Shown: positions 33,249 through 45,143 of the stretch, in pieces
Layout: each line of letters opens with the position of its first letter
Numbering within the stretch: the first letter of the stretch is position 1
Assembly: GCA_022836615.1 (NCBI GenBank)
Contig: MU405261.1
Span: 1-64,000, forward strand
DNA length: 64,000 nt
Source: Annulohypoxylon bovei var. microspora
Lineage: Eukaryota; Ascomycota; Sordariomycetes; Xylariales; Hypoxylaceae
Direction of reading: 5' to 3'
Position numbers and translations under genes: made by a program
The notes under the pieces: model-generated
What the model was told of the DNA's origin: nothing
Seen by the model: the letters and a program-made list of their open reading frames with translations, nothing else
The model's database searches: none

Positions 33249-35276
33249 GGTTGTCAATACTGAGGAATATAGTCTGCTAATTATGGAAATAACTAACACG
33301 TGTACTGTATCTCCTCAGCTATATTATAAAATTGAAACAAGTTACTAGTGACTATGCCTTGTATGCCTAAGCCGAAAGGCTGGGATCCTTGCAGCCTTGT
33401 CGCTCTTTAACTCGGCAGCTCGGTATGGGTGGGTTTGTTTATAAGAGCCGGTGCTTAGCCAAGACTTTAAGGATTGTTCCACGTTCCAACATATAGCGAA
33501 GTGGATCAAATGGATGAGGCTGATCGGTGGGTTAGGTATGTGCTAATAGTGGCGAAGCTCTAATTCATCTGCGGCACAAGTGATTATCTGTCCGAGGTAG
33601 GTAATATGGCGGAGATGAGTCTATTGGGCAATGCCTCAGTTACTCCCATAATAGTAGCGTGTGAGTAGGTAGGTATTGATAGAGCTTTGTCCTAGAGACA
33701 TCATGGCTGTCTTAGATTTGATGTCATTGGTGGCCGAGCTTGACGTCATGCCCGAAGAGGCAGTATTCTAGAAGCTTTCTGATAAAATGACCTAGACAGG
33801 GACAATATTGCGCATCCTGAATACTCTTATTTGCCTGTAGATCGCTCTGGTGGCTGAGACCTGAGTTGAAGAATTCGCCGTCGTGTCGCCGTCGTGTCTT
33901 AACCAATCAAATGGGTACTAATCCGGATGTTGACTTGCATCTAGATACCAGGACTTTTTAGATAGATAGCGTCGAAAATGCCTCTTAAGGTGCCTCTCGA
34001 ATCAGACTCCCAGCGTTCTTCTAAGCGAGTTGCTCAATCCAGTAGTTCGTTAGACTGCAGTGCAAGTCATGCCACAGAAGTCGGGCGTCATAGATGGTGG
34101 GATTGGGAATTGAATCGAGGCAGTGCTGAAGTCACGTTCACTAGCCGGGGAGGACAGCCTGCAGATTTGAGGAGATTGATTTGACAATTCCTTAGCTCGG
34201 CATGCTAGCTGGCGGTAGGCAATCAAAATATTGGTTTCTTTATCAATTGGAGGTTTCGAGGTGTGCCAAAGCGTCCGTATTAGTGAGCTAGATGTATTTG
34301 GCGATCGGTAAGTGAGGATAGCTAGAGGAGTCGGCAATTGTCGAATCTTTCCTTAAGAAGCTAAATACACTAGCTTCCGACCCTTAACGAGACGGAAATC
34401 GGCACGTGTTAGTGCTGCGATCTGCCGCATCCTCATTCTAGTGCGCATTTCTCGTAGGTTACATAAGCTCACAACCAAAATATGGAATTCGAATCCGGGC
34501 GGGCATGCTGCACGTATGTAGGATTTCACTTAGTTCCGGTAAGAAACTAGACCGGGCATTGCCTCAGTGGATCTTACGATGTTAGAACTGCTGACTTGAA
34601 AATCATGTTTTCATTAGACGTACATATCCGTATCCCGTATTTTAGTGGCTGAATCAATCGATTAATTCAATGTTGTATTTGAGATTCTTTTGACAAATAC
34701 AGAATGTACCTAAACATATAAAGATTCAACTTGAATCGGATATTCCCCTGCCGTTCTTCTTGCCCCCTCTGTCCCTTTCAGTTTACCCCGTGTAGCTTCC
34801 CCAACTTTCGGACAAAAGTACATCTCATTCACGGGTGGTTCCACAACATCAGCTCCTTACTCCTCATTGTGCGTTACAATACAATTCAGCCAATCAGACA
34901 ATCTCTCAAACTGCAGGTGTCATTCACAACGCAGCTACCCCAGCAACGACTTAGCAATTCAGCTCTACAAAGAGACAGGTCCGTCGCACTGCCTCTTTTC
35001 AATGTGACATCATCCCTACTGTTTCCTCTAACAAACGAATCAATAAAAAACCTAATACATATCTCAAACCACCTAGGCACCTAGTTTAATATTTTAATAT
35101 TCCCCCCCCCTGACTCGAAAAGTCTCGTTTCTCCTTCCTCCAACTCTCGATCTCGAACTCGCCCTTAACCGTATCATCGTATTAAATATTTGGAGACAGT
35201 AATATCATCTACTCGAGACTTAACTTAACTACCTAATTCTCTCAACTTACACTCGGAATCCTAAACGAGCGTTATC
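33249..35276. other. 2-kb gap, nothing recognised
   Basis: Only short frames with no bias. One GAATTCGAATCC stretch near 34,487 resembles a tRNA B-box but has no partner A-box or acceptor stem. The last 500 bp, C/T-rich, are probably leader of the SPFH gene. Confidence 0.55.
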
Positions 35277-36450
35277 ATGTCCGACCCTTCCAGGAACAAG
35301 GCTCCAGTCAGTCAGACTAATGGTAGTGGCTCTAGCCAAGCTGGTTTTAGAGGGCAGGCGAATATGACCGTTGAACGTCCCAGGCAGGAGGATCTTCAGG
35401 CGAGCTATGCGTCTATCGTCGGAAACGATGCCAACCCAAAGGGCTGGTATGGAAGCATGAGTACGATTCAATGCGATTTCTAATAATACCTAGCTATCCA
35501 TTCTAATCTTGTTTGTAGTCAACGCTTTCGGTTCTTGTATGGGTACACTGGGAGCCATCCCTTGCGTTTTCTGCTGCCCGAATCCCTATAAGCAAGTGCA
35601 CCAGGGCAATGTAGGACTTGTCACGAAATTCGGCAAGTTCTACAAGGCTGTCGACCCCGGTCTTGTCAAGATCAACCCTCTCAGCGAGCGAATCATCCAA
35701 GTTGACGTCAAGATCCAGATTGTCGGTATGTTAAATCTTCCTCTAAGCAACTAAGTAGCGACACAACAAGATCTTTTCTAACTAGGCATGCGCAACTTTT
35801 TAGAGGTCCCTAAACAAGTCTGTATGACCAAAGACAATGTCACAGTGGACTTAACGTCCGTCATCTACTATCATATCACCTCGCCGCACAAGGCCGCATT
35901 CGGCATCTCAAACGTGCGACAGGCTCTCATGGAGCGCACGCAGACGACCCTACGCCATGTCGTTGGCGCCCGCGTCCTGCAGGACGTCATCGAGCGCCGC
36001 GAGGAGATCGCGTCGAGCATTAGCGAAATAATTGAGGATGTTGCCAGCGGTTGGGGTGTGCAGGTCGAATCCATGTTGATCAAGGATATCGTTTTCAGCC
36101 AGGAGCTCCAAGGATCGCTATCGATGGCCGCGCAGAGCAAGCGTATCGGAGAGAGCAAGATCATTGCGGCTAAGGCCGAGGTTGAGAGCGCCAAGTTGAT
36201 GCGCCAAGCCGCCGACATCCTGTCGTCCGCGCCGGCTATGCAAATCAGATACCTGGAGGCGATGCAGGCTATGGCCAAGTCAGCCAACTCCAAGGTTATC
36301 TTTTTGCCCGCCCACAACCAGACTATGCCTGGTCTCAATAAGCCTCTCGAACACGGCAAGCCGTATGAAGTCGGCGAGTCGAGCGGGTCCCAAGGTGACG
36401 ATTCAAGCTTTAACCAAGCAGTGAATGCCCATATCATCGAGAACATCTAA
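35277..36450 (+). CDS. SPFH/band-7 protein (stomatin-like)
   Basis: Exons 35,277-35,460, 35,519-35,725 and 35,786-36,450 (introns 58 and 60 nt) give about 351 residues. A disordered N terminus of about 60 residues precedes a membrane-contact stretch rich in Cys (SCMGTLGAIPCVFCCPNP), typical for hairpin insertion or palmitoylation. Then comes the SPFH domain: GNVGLVTKFGKFYKAVDPGL, DNVTVDLTSVIYYHITSP, ERTQTTLRHVVGARVLQDVI, and the C-terminal helix AAQSKRIGESKIIAAKAEVE that drives oligomers. Stomatins scaffold membrane microdomains at plasma membrane or vacuole; the lack of a mitochondrial presequence argues against prohibitin. Intact. Confidence 0.9.
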
Positions 36451-37098
36451 GGGGTCTATTTTTCTGGCCTCGAAGTCGCCTTGAACATCGAGGTTGCGAC
36501 TTGTACTTTTACGAATTGACTTAAGTTGGGACATGGCCGAAATGATGATGACGACTCGGTTGAACATATGCGATGGAAAAAGCTTTGCTGGTCCCAGACT
36601 AAGCAAAGGCTACATACTTTAAAAAATGAGGAAGCTACATGGCTGGAATTAATCGAGGTCGTGGGACGGAACTGGCTGGGCGGGAGGGAAGGCGTGCAAT
36701 TCGATACCCGTTAAGGATACCCATCATTCGCTTGATACCGCATTTATGTTTCTAAGGTCTCATACCCATCAGCCTTGAGCTGCTTTTCGCTGGGATTCGG
36801 GTTTGATAGGTAGTATAATGTTAAAATGAATTTTCCTGAGTTTCTGCTGCTGGTGCTCATCGCTGCGCAATTGTAAACCTTTGCTATAAAATAGTGGGCA
36901 TGTCCAGGTACTTGGCCACCAAAGTACTCATAATATTATTGTCGTTCCCTGCCAACTAGAGTATATCATACACTCACATAGATCTTTTCTCACACGACAT
37001 GATTAGACGGGGAAAAGGTCCTAATTCTTCTCCTTTACTTCCATCATCTAATATTGAACGGGTATATATCAACAACTTCCCCCTTCCCTCCCACGTCT
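36451..37098. other. Convergent 3' region
   Basis: 648 bp between the stops of the SPFH gene (plus) and SPB4 (minus). It should contain both 3' UTRs. A 62-codon frame at 36,526 has no similarity and is not accepted. Confidence 0.5.
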
Positions 37099-39124
37099 CT
37101 AATCAAATCCCGCAAATTCATCACCCTTCCCAACATCAACAGCAGCAGCCTCGGTAGCAGCCTCAGCAGCAAGTTTCTCCTTATTGCGCCTCCTAACCTC
37201 TTCCAGCAAGCTCTTGAGATCCATCTCCTTAGCCTTCTCCTCCTCGCTAAGCCCTAGCCTGCGCTCCGCCTCGCGTTTCCTCTTCTTCTTGTCGCGGCGC
37301 AGCGTCCTCTGGTCCTCCTTCTCGTGCTTCGCGCTCCAGGCCTCCGCGTTGCGCTTCCGCTTCGCCTTGTACGCCTCCGGGCCATCCGCCCCCACTTTCC
37401 CGTCGCCATCCGCCGCCGCCGCCGCCGCCGCTGCCGTTTCTTCGATGTACTCCTGCAGCGCGATCAAGCGCAGCTTCTCGCGGTCTTTCTTCGCGTAGGC
37501 GTAGGCGTCCCAGTCCATCTTGACGCCGAGGAAGCGGTCGCCGGTGAACTTCTTCAGCTCGGGCATCTTGGGCAGGCGCAGCAGGCCCCAGGCGTGGCCC
37601 TGGTCCGCCCAGTCCTGGTCCGCGACGCGGAAGATGGAGCTCGCGGTGTGCTTGCTGTAGCTGCGGACCCAGCTAACGAACGCCTTTTGCGCCTTGTCGT
37701 GCAGCGCGCGGTCCGCGCGCGCCGTCTCGCGGATCTTCTCCGCGGTCTCGCGCGCCTCCGACTCCGCGATGATGATGCGCGGGAACGGTAGTGGCGTGAT
37801 GGGCGTCTTGCGGATTTCCAGGAACGGGATGTAGTCTATTTCGCTGGGCTGCAGGAAGATCACGCTGAGGCCGCGACGCCCCGCGCGGCCGGCGCGGCCG
37901 CACCGGTGTAGGAAGGACTTGGGGTCCGAGGGCGGGTCGATTTGCACGACGAGGTCGACTTGTGGGAAGTCGAGGCCCCGCGCCGCGACGTCGGTGGTGA
38001 GCAGGATAGAGGATTGGGCTGAGGTCAGGAATTTGCCGAAGTTCTTCTCCCGGACCTTGGCGTCGAATTTGCCGTGTAGGGGGACGAGATCGAAACCTTC
38101 TGGCAGGAGCACGGGCAGGATGTGCGAGAAGTAGTCGACGGCGGCGCAGGTGGAGAGGAAGACGATGCTTTTTTGCGGTCGCGGGTCGAGCTTTTCGAGG
38201 AGCTGGACTAGGCTTGGCAGTTTGTGGCTCGCGGGCGTGGTTAGGTAGCTCATTTGCAGGCTTGCTGGGGTCCGCCGCTCTTCTATGATTCCGCCGGTCT
38301 TGAGACTCTTCACTTTAACTGCGATTTTCACGGGGTTCCTTAACCCCACTCTGATGATCTCGCCTACGGCTTCGCTGACACTAGCGCTGAAAAGCCCCGT
38401 CCTCCGCTGCTTCGGCAGCCGTGAAAGAATCTTCTGTAGGTCCGCCTTGAATCCCAGGTCCAGGAGCCTATCAGCCTCGTCGAGAACTAGGACTTCGAAA
38501 GAGGACTGCGGGCAGTGCACGTGCGGTGACGAGAGCAACTCCACCAACCGGCCGGGAGTGGATATGATGATGTTAGGCGACGCGCGCAGGAAGAAGCTAA
38601 GGTCCTGCGCGGTCGTCGTCGTGCTGCCGCCCGAGAGCAGCTGAGGGATAACCACAGGCGAACTAGTCTCCGGCCGCTTATCTTCGTCCGAGAGGAACGG
38701 AAGCAGTTCGGCCGACGCGGGGTGGAACGCTATAAGCGACATCAATGCGCCATGGATCTGGCCTGCGAGTTCTTTCGTGGGCGCGACGACGATGGCGGCG
38801 ACGTGGTGCCGTTTTGTTGGTTCGTCCTGGCGCAAAATTCTGTGGACGAGGGGGAGCAGGAATGAGAGAGTCTTTCCACTTCCTGTTACTGCCTATTGTC
38901 TCCCAGTTAGTAGGGATACATTTAGTCTACAATTGGGAATTTCGTACTTCTACAACTACGTCTTTGTTCCCCCCTCCAAAGAGAGGCCACACGCTGGCCT
39001 GGACAGGAGTGGCCCGGGCGAAGCCCATGCTCGAGACAGCGTCAAGTATCCATTCTGCCAGCGGCGGCGTTAAAGCATCCCAAGCCCGAGGGTCTTTCTT
39101 CGGGGTCTTTGTTTCTGGCGCCAT
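37099..39124 (-). CDS. spb4: ATP-dependent RNA helicase Spb4 (DDX55-like)
   Basis: DEAD-box helicase of the nucleolus, needed for 60S ribosomal subunit maturation. Exon 1 (39,124-38,948) gives 59 residues with the Q-motif region FARATPVQASVWPLF; a 55-nt intron is followed by exon 2 (38,892-37,099), total about 656 residues. Motifs in order: AVTGSGKT (I), PTKELAGQI (Ia), STPGRL (Ib), LDEAD (II), FSASVSEAV (III, with SAS in place of SAT), STCAAVDYFSHILPVLLPEG (IV region), TDVAARGLD (V), HRCGRAGRAG (VI). The C-terminal 150 residues are Lys/Glu/Ala-rich, as in Spb4 orthologs, with an Ala run encoded by (GCN)n. Essential in yeast. Confidence 0.93.
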
Positions 39125-39642
39125 CGTTCAATTCGCTGGCGCATACAATTTGCTGAATGATGTCGGATGTAGCTTTATGCATGGGAAATTTTTGGAGATG
39201 ATTAACTAAAAATTGTTATCTTATCGATGCGTTATCTTATCTTATCTTAACGGGGCTTTATGCATGTATGTACATATTATTGATGCTACTATAACTAATT
39301 ATTCACCTATGAATGCTCTTATATAAGCACACCAAATGAGCTAAAAGGGGTGGGACCGCTTACTATTATCCCATTACCAAATTAAAAGCGTACTATTAAT
39401 TTGGACGTAATTCAAGCCAAGCTAGTCATACGAGTCTCATGGGATGCACGGTAGATTCGACAGCCTCAATGAATTCAACATCTCCAGATACTAATTTGGC
39501 AATAGATATATAAAAGTGAGTCATTTGAACTCCTCATAACACCGGCTCACAGTCTCTTCTACCTACTCTTCAGGATGTTCTCATAAAAGGATTGACTTGA
39601 GCCGACCCTTGGGACTTTATTACCCAGAAGCTAGATATGGAT
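39125..39642. promoter_or_regulatory. SPB4 upstream region / amidohydrolase 3' region
   Basis: 518 bp between the SPB4 start and the stop of the next minus-strand gene. It includes TATCTTATCTTATCTTA near 39,230, three GATA-type sites in a row on the minus strand (AGATAAGATAAGATA), which GATA factors could bind. Confidence 0.4.
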
Positions 39643-40641
39643 TCAAAACTTCTTGAGCTCCAAGTCCAGCTTAAACAATTTCTTAGCATTGCCGAACGCA
39701 AAATTGTCCAAGTCGTCCTTCGAAAACGAGCTTTTCTCCGCAAGTTCCTGGAGGAAGTTCAAGCCTTGGATGCTTTTCGCAAAAGGGGTATCGATGCTGT
39801 ACATAATCCGATCCTTCTTTGCCACCTTAAAAAGCATCTCAAGAGTCCTCACGCTAAATATGCCACTCGAAGTCACCCATATGTTCTGATCCCAGACGTT
39901 GTTGAGGCTGCGCCCGTTCTTGCTCTCCCGATAGGGAGTCAGAATTTTCCCTGCCCTGTCGAGCATCATGGGAATCATCTCACCCATGTGCCCGATGATA
40001 ATTTTCAGATTGGGGAAGCGGTCGAAGACCCCGGCTGCGTATAGCTTGAGAATGTGTAGTCCGACATCTTCGTGCCAACCCCATGCGCCTGTCCACATCC
40101 GTAGCGCAATGGCGTCGGGATAATTACCGCTATACCTTTCTTTCACGAAGGCATCCGTAGGTGGTGCCGGATGGATGTAGATCGGCACGTCCAGACGCTC
40201 AGCCATCTCAAAAACGGGCCAGAATCGCTCACCGTCAAAATGCGTCATGTCTTCGAGATGGCTATCGATCAGAGTACCATGAAAGCCCAATTCTTTAACA
40301 GCCCGTTCTAGCTCCGCAGCCGCCTTTTCTGGATGTGCCATGGGAAGTACCGCGAAGCCACCGAGACGAGTAGGGTTCTTCTTAATAGCTTCGGCCATCT
40401 CGTCGTTTGTCTTCCGACAGGCTTCGGGTTTGTCATTGCCCATCCCCGGTATATAGGACATGATCTGGTAAGAGATGTGGCCTTCGTCCATAGCCGCGAC
40501 ACGGCCGGTCGAGTGATCTTCCGCTTGTTTTTTGGACGTTGTGAATGTCCCGAAGATATCATTGTAGAACGGCCGATCGCTTCCTAGAGATGGAAACGAG
40601 GCGTGCTCTTCGAGAGTAATTGAGAAAGAAGGCGCGGACAT
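39643..40641 (-). CDS. Amidohydrolase 2 family, dihydroxybenzoate decarboxylase-like
   Basis: No introns; 332 residues from the start chosen at 40,641 (MSAPSFSITLEEHASFP). An upstream in-frame ATG at 40,686 would add 15 residues but breaks the family N terminus. Metal-site residues of the non-oxidative decarboxylases (2,3- and 2,6-dihydroxybenzoate type) are visible: LEEH (Glu and His instead of the usual HxH), YIHPAPP, IIGHMGE and YSIDTPF with the metal Asp. The reaction would be reversible removal of CO2 from an o-hydroxybenzoate such as salicylate or dihydroxybenzoate, in cytosol. No ring-cleavage dioxygenase or salicylate hydroxylase is near, so the pathway link is open. The TLIDSHLEDMTHFDGERFWP block is also typical. 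Confidence 0.86.
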   Translation of the reverse strand: MSAPSFSITLEEHASFPSLGSDRPFYNDIFGTFTTSKKQAEDHSTGRVAAMDEGHISYQIMSYIPGMGNDKPEACRKTNDEMAEAIKKNPTRLGGFAVLPMAHPEKAAAELERAVKELGFHGTLIDSHLEDMTHFDGERFWPVFEMAERLDVPIYIHPAPPTDAFVKERYSGNYPDAIALRMWTGAWGWHEDVGLHILKLYAAGVFDRFPNLKIIIGHMGEMIPMMLDRAGKILTPYRESKNGRSLNNVWDQNIWVTSSGIFSVRTLEMLFKVAKKDRIMYSIDTPFAKSIQGLNFLQELAEKSSFSKDDLDNFAFGNAKKLFKLDLELKKF

Positions 40642-43631
40642 CTTGTACTGTTCTTGGTTTAGGCGAGAGTAGGTAAATATGTTCAAGTTTCTGTAATTTC
40701 AAGTGTCACGTACGGAAACGAAGATATTTAAGGTCACATCAACTCGCTCTACTGACGAGGCACGAGCGCCGACCCTTCTAGCTTTGCCGCGTCTACACTT
40801 GAGAGTCCGGTGGTTTCGTGTATACGCTCTCCGATCGAGTTGTTGGCGAGCGGAGATAAGGGTAAAATCGAGAACGCGAGTCTCCGATTTCCTACAATCC
40901 ATGTTCCATTGAACCATCGGCGTCATGACTCCCACCTGATGACATGTACCCACCAGCATGCTTTTCCTGGTTGCGCCAATCACCACTCCGTCTAGGGAAA
41001 GCGTGTTGATTGTAGACATTTTTATCAGAAATGCAATCTACAGATGATTTCTAATTTCAAATTACCGATGAAGGGCAACAAGACCAGATACCTAAGGTTA
41101 GACAAAAGGTTAAATTATTCATAGACTGTCGACATATACTACATCTTAAATCTTGAAGTTCCCGTCTAGTTAGTTCCGGGATCGGTAGTAATCCAAAGCA
41201 ACTTGACAAAGACGACGGATAGATACCTAGATATACGTCGGGACAGTCGAGGCTTTTAATATTAGGGTGTCAATCAAACTTGAGGACATAAATTTAGGGA
41301 TAAGGCAGTTCACCACTATTCTATCAAATTGAGTATCTATGATTACCTAATCACATATTCTCTGTGTCTTGATATGAATCGACATATGGTATAATATTAG
41401 ATATCTGTGATAGAAGGTTTAATTAAAGACTTTTGATAGTAACATGCTTTCTCCATTCACACCTATCTAGGCATGTTACGATTATGTCCTTTTCCTATGA
41501 TAATAGTCTGATATTTAGGGGCTAAATAAGCACCTACCTATTATCTAACCTAGGGGCATCACTAGGTAACATTCATTCGAAAAACCTAATAAATCTGAGT
41601 AATAGGATTTGAATTAATGCATGATATATATTAACTACTAAGAAGCCTATGAATTGTTAAAATAATGCTTCCCATTTCCTAGTGACTACCTAGTGAACAA
41701 GATATTGGATCTACTTATTACTGGAAAGGGTTTAAGACACCAAGTGAATAGGGGTTATGCTGCACAGAGAAAATGGATGATTGAGGTAGCTTACACCATA
41801 CCTAAACATGTACTCTCAAGCAATAGATGAGATACGACACGATTCATCTACCTGATACTGATGTTTAGATGTAAAAAGTTAATAATAAGGGGATTGCATC
41901 GTCGAAAGAATAAAAACCTAAACGTATTTATACGGAGGTGCCACCTCGAATAATGTTCTTTTATGTATCATTGATTTCTCCTATCAGATACCTAGAGAAA
42001 GGTCGAATAAGGAAGTGCCTTTGTATCCCCTCAATCTCGTTACAAATTCGTCTTTCCTCTGTGTCTCCCCGTGCGTTGTACTTATATAGGAGGCGTCATA
42101 ATCATAGGATAGAGTATGGTATAATCGTTATCGACCCTACTCGACTGCAGTACATTCTTGTAGCGATACGGCTGTGGAATGCACGTGCCAACATATGTGA
42201 GAGAATTAGTCACAGTTACCAAACCTTGGAAACTTAGAAGGGTAGGCCACGAGAACGAAAGGGGTAAACTCAGGGTGTTGCCACGGCAGCCCGGCAGCCC
42301 AACAGAAGGCTTATAAGGATTAATAAATGTTAAACCTTCAGCCGACCCCATTAAAAGGACGTAACCCTGGGTGACAAGAGGCTAGAGAAAACTCCCACTG
42401 GATACCCTTTATGGTGGAATGGCGCATGCCGTAAATTGACACCTTGGGTATTCGAAGAAGGTTTTTCGTAGGTTCCGAATTCGATTCGGAGCTGAGCTTT
42501 TTGCATTTCTTTTTTCCTCCTATTTCTAGAAATCATCCGCCCATTCCTCCAACTTCTGATTATTGTTATCATTTACTACATTTATTAATTACTTACCTAT
42601 TCTTATTCATATTCCCTTCCACCCATTTTCCCTACTGCATCATGTCGACTTGCTCTTGCTTTTCTATCCCTTGCTACATGAGGAACCTCGCTATGATAAT
42701 AAGACAGCCTGGCTCGAAGTATGGCGGTGCAAAACAATAATTAGTATCTTGACAATTATTCGCAGGATATTTCGATAAATGATAATGGCCTTCCATTTCT
42801 ATTGTATTATAGGGGTCTAAGCAATATTCACTAGTTAGGTTAGATATTTCCTCTGCATCAAGTGAATAATAATTTTGAAGTACTTAGCCATCCTTGGGTA
42901 AGCTGCCCGGTCCTATCTTATAAATCATAACGCAACGTACCTCTATAAACTATCCCCTTAACTGCAAACTGTCTTCGGATAGGATTTCATGGGCACCTAT
43001 TCTGAATACCTCTAAGAACAGGTAATAAATAGCCCACCGACGCACACGAAAGCTGAATTCTGATTAGTTTTAAGTCAGGTAAATAGTATGTATTTTACCT
43101 ATCAAACCCGGTCTGAAGACAATCGCCAGTTAAGGGGAATGAGGTTAAAGGGAGCCAAGTCCTGACCAGCAGGACACAGTTAAGTGGTGGCTTAGTGACA
43201 TTAGTATGCATAAGAAAAGCACCCAATCCTTATCGTTGAGGTAAAGTTGAATTGTTATCTAGGCAACCTGCATGTTCTGAAATACCTACCAGAGCAACCA
43301 AACCTCCCCCCGTAACCAGTCTCTCGAGGCAACCAGATGATGCCCCAGCAACTGTTTGCAAGGTGCATGAAAGCTTATAAGTAATGACAACTAATAGGCT
43401 TGTAGCCTGCGGGCGATTCAAATATCCTACGGGCAATCGAAATAGCTCAAATGAAACACGCTCTAATCATGCTCAAAATGCTCCAATTAATGTTTTGCCA
43501 TTTTTGTCCCCGATCAACGCAGGTTCGAATCAGAGTCGAAGTTTTTTTTTTGGTCAAATGAGACTTCGACGGTTTCTTTTCGTAGTTGGTCTAGGTAGGC
43601 GCTGAAGGTACCTGTAGACAGGTATTTATAT
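40642..43631. other. 3-kb gap, nothing recognised
   Basis: A/T-leaning DNA with no supported gene. Short frames near 41,938 and 42,444 have no similarity. It is followed by the foldback MITE. Confidence 0.55.
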
Positions 43632-44172
43632 AGAGTGATGCTAGATCCAGATTGGTTTTTTTGCTTGCGTACAGATTGGTTTTTTCTATCAGCTGGCGAC
43701 ACTCTGCCACCTATTTTAGCAGCATATATGTCTCAGCCAGTTTGACTTGCCCACCACCCCACATTTTATTAAAAAAAAAAAAAGCTGTAAATTACTAAGA
43801 TCTAACCCATTATCCACGATCTTCTAACATAACAAAACGTCGTCGTCGCCTCTGCGGTAGACGAAGCACGGTATATGGTCCGGCAGCCCTCACCACGATA
43901 CAATATTCTACTAAGGGTGACGCTACGGCGGCGGCGCTCGCAGTGCCTAAGCTGATAGTATTCGTATTAGATATCTTAAGATTATAAGGAATAAGGGAAA
44001 AGAGATTACATTACCGTTGTAAAGAGACAATTAAATATATATAAAAGTGGTGGGCAAGTCAAACTGGCTGAGACATATATGCTGCTAAAATAGGTGGCGG
44101 AGTGTCGCCAGCTGATAGAAAAAACCAATCTGTACGCAAGCAAAAAAACCAATCTGGATCTAGCATCACTCT
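43632..44172. mobile_element. 541-bp foldback MITE with 126-bp inverted repeats
   Basis: The left arm 43,632-43,757 and right arm 44,047-44,172 are reverse complements over 126 bp with one mismatch (T/C). Ends begin AGAGTGATGCTAGATCC. Both sides are flanked by TTATAT (43,626-43,631 and 44,173-44,178), a likely 6-bp target-site duplication, though A/T-rich chance cannot be excluded. Each arm contains CAGATTGGTTTTTT twice, which may be transposase-binding repeats. The 289-bp interior has no transposase frame. Near-identical arms indicate recent movement or gene conversion; a partner transposase must be elsewhere. The superfamily is not determined. Confidence 0.87.
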
Positions 44173-45143
44173 TTATATATGCGGATGCCAGTAGCCTTGT
44201 GTCAGGTATATCTGGATAGACTAGCGATGCGCAGTTGGTGACACTAAACGTAAGTATCGTCTTGGAGTCTAATCTGATGTGATATTCCCCAATTTGCTTT
44301 GGAATGTTGAGATCGAAAAATGTCGTGCATGCGTAAAATTAAGACATCGATCGGATCCAAGATATTGGATCTTTATGCATATTCCGATAGGGTGATGAGA
44401 TGTATGAATATGATGCAATGACAACTTTTATCTCATATCTCTCGTGTCTTGTTATTGATAGTAGAACATTAATAGCATAAGGTTGAGTTGAAGGACGTTG
44501 GAAAAGGGGTTAAGAAAGTACATAGATACTTGATGCTTACCTAATATAGTTCTTGCTTACTTAATATAGGTATATCCACCTTGAAAAGCATAGGCCACGT
44601 GGGGTTGCTACCCGCGTGCCAAGCTTTCGCATGGCGTCTTTCGATTTCCAACTGATAACGAAATTGAAAATTCAATTCCTGAACGATTTCACCTTTCGCA
44701 TCACGCGAGCCTATCATTTGCATTCCGAGGTTTCCCTGACTGCGCCGTCTGCGACACCTACCATAGGCCACCGCCACACTTCCTGACTGCCTAATCAGTT
44801 TTAAACTGTCCGACGGTAATTATCTACTGCGTAGGTGTGCGAACATTCGCCCGAGCCCGGTTCTCAGCGCTACCATCAGACCCACGACCCGAATCATCGA
44901 AGCAACGAGAAACACAATGCGGCAGGGCACGACTCTGCTGCATCACCAACACTCTTCAACCTGGATTCGGTAGCGCTTCTCGCTTCGTCTTTTTACACAA
45001 GGCCTTTGTCACTCGCGCGTGAACGTGAATCTAGGAGGGATAAACATTTCCATTCTACACTCTGGCCTTTGCGATTTTACGACTTGCGACAGACACTTAC
45101 CGGCACCGTCTCTTTATCACCTCTACCTCTATTTCCCTACAAT
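44173..45143. other. Intergenic and DGK1 leader
   Basis: About 970 bp. The frame of the next gene is open upstream of the chosen ATG to about 44,835, but that part has no ATG in frame with family resemblance. A 78-codon minus-strand frame at 44,541 is not accepted. Confidence 0.45.

Noticed and set aside
33978..34184. 68-codon frame starting MPLKVPLESD
   Set aside because: Short, no family resemblance, with an overlapping frame of similar length on the other strand.
34440..34515. Second tRNA-like B-box (AATTCGAATCC)
   Set aside because: No matching A-box or cloverleaf upstream, and no terminator in a suitable place.
36526..36714. 62-codon frame after the SPFH stop
   Set aside because: Lies in a convergent 3' region and shows no similarity; taken as 3' UTR.
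37324..37791. Plus-strand frame opposite SPB4
   Set aside because: Ala/Arg/Leu-rich antisense shadow of the helicase C-terminal exon.
43440..43545. Possible tRNA (GGTTCGAATC followed by a T-run)
   Set aside because: The B-box-like word and the oligo-T terminator are present, but there is no A-box, the T-stem does not pair and no acceptor stem can be built.
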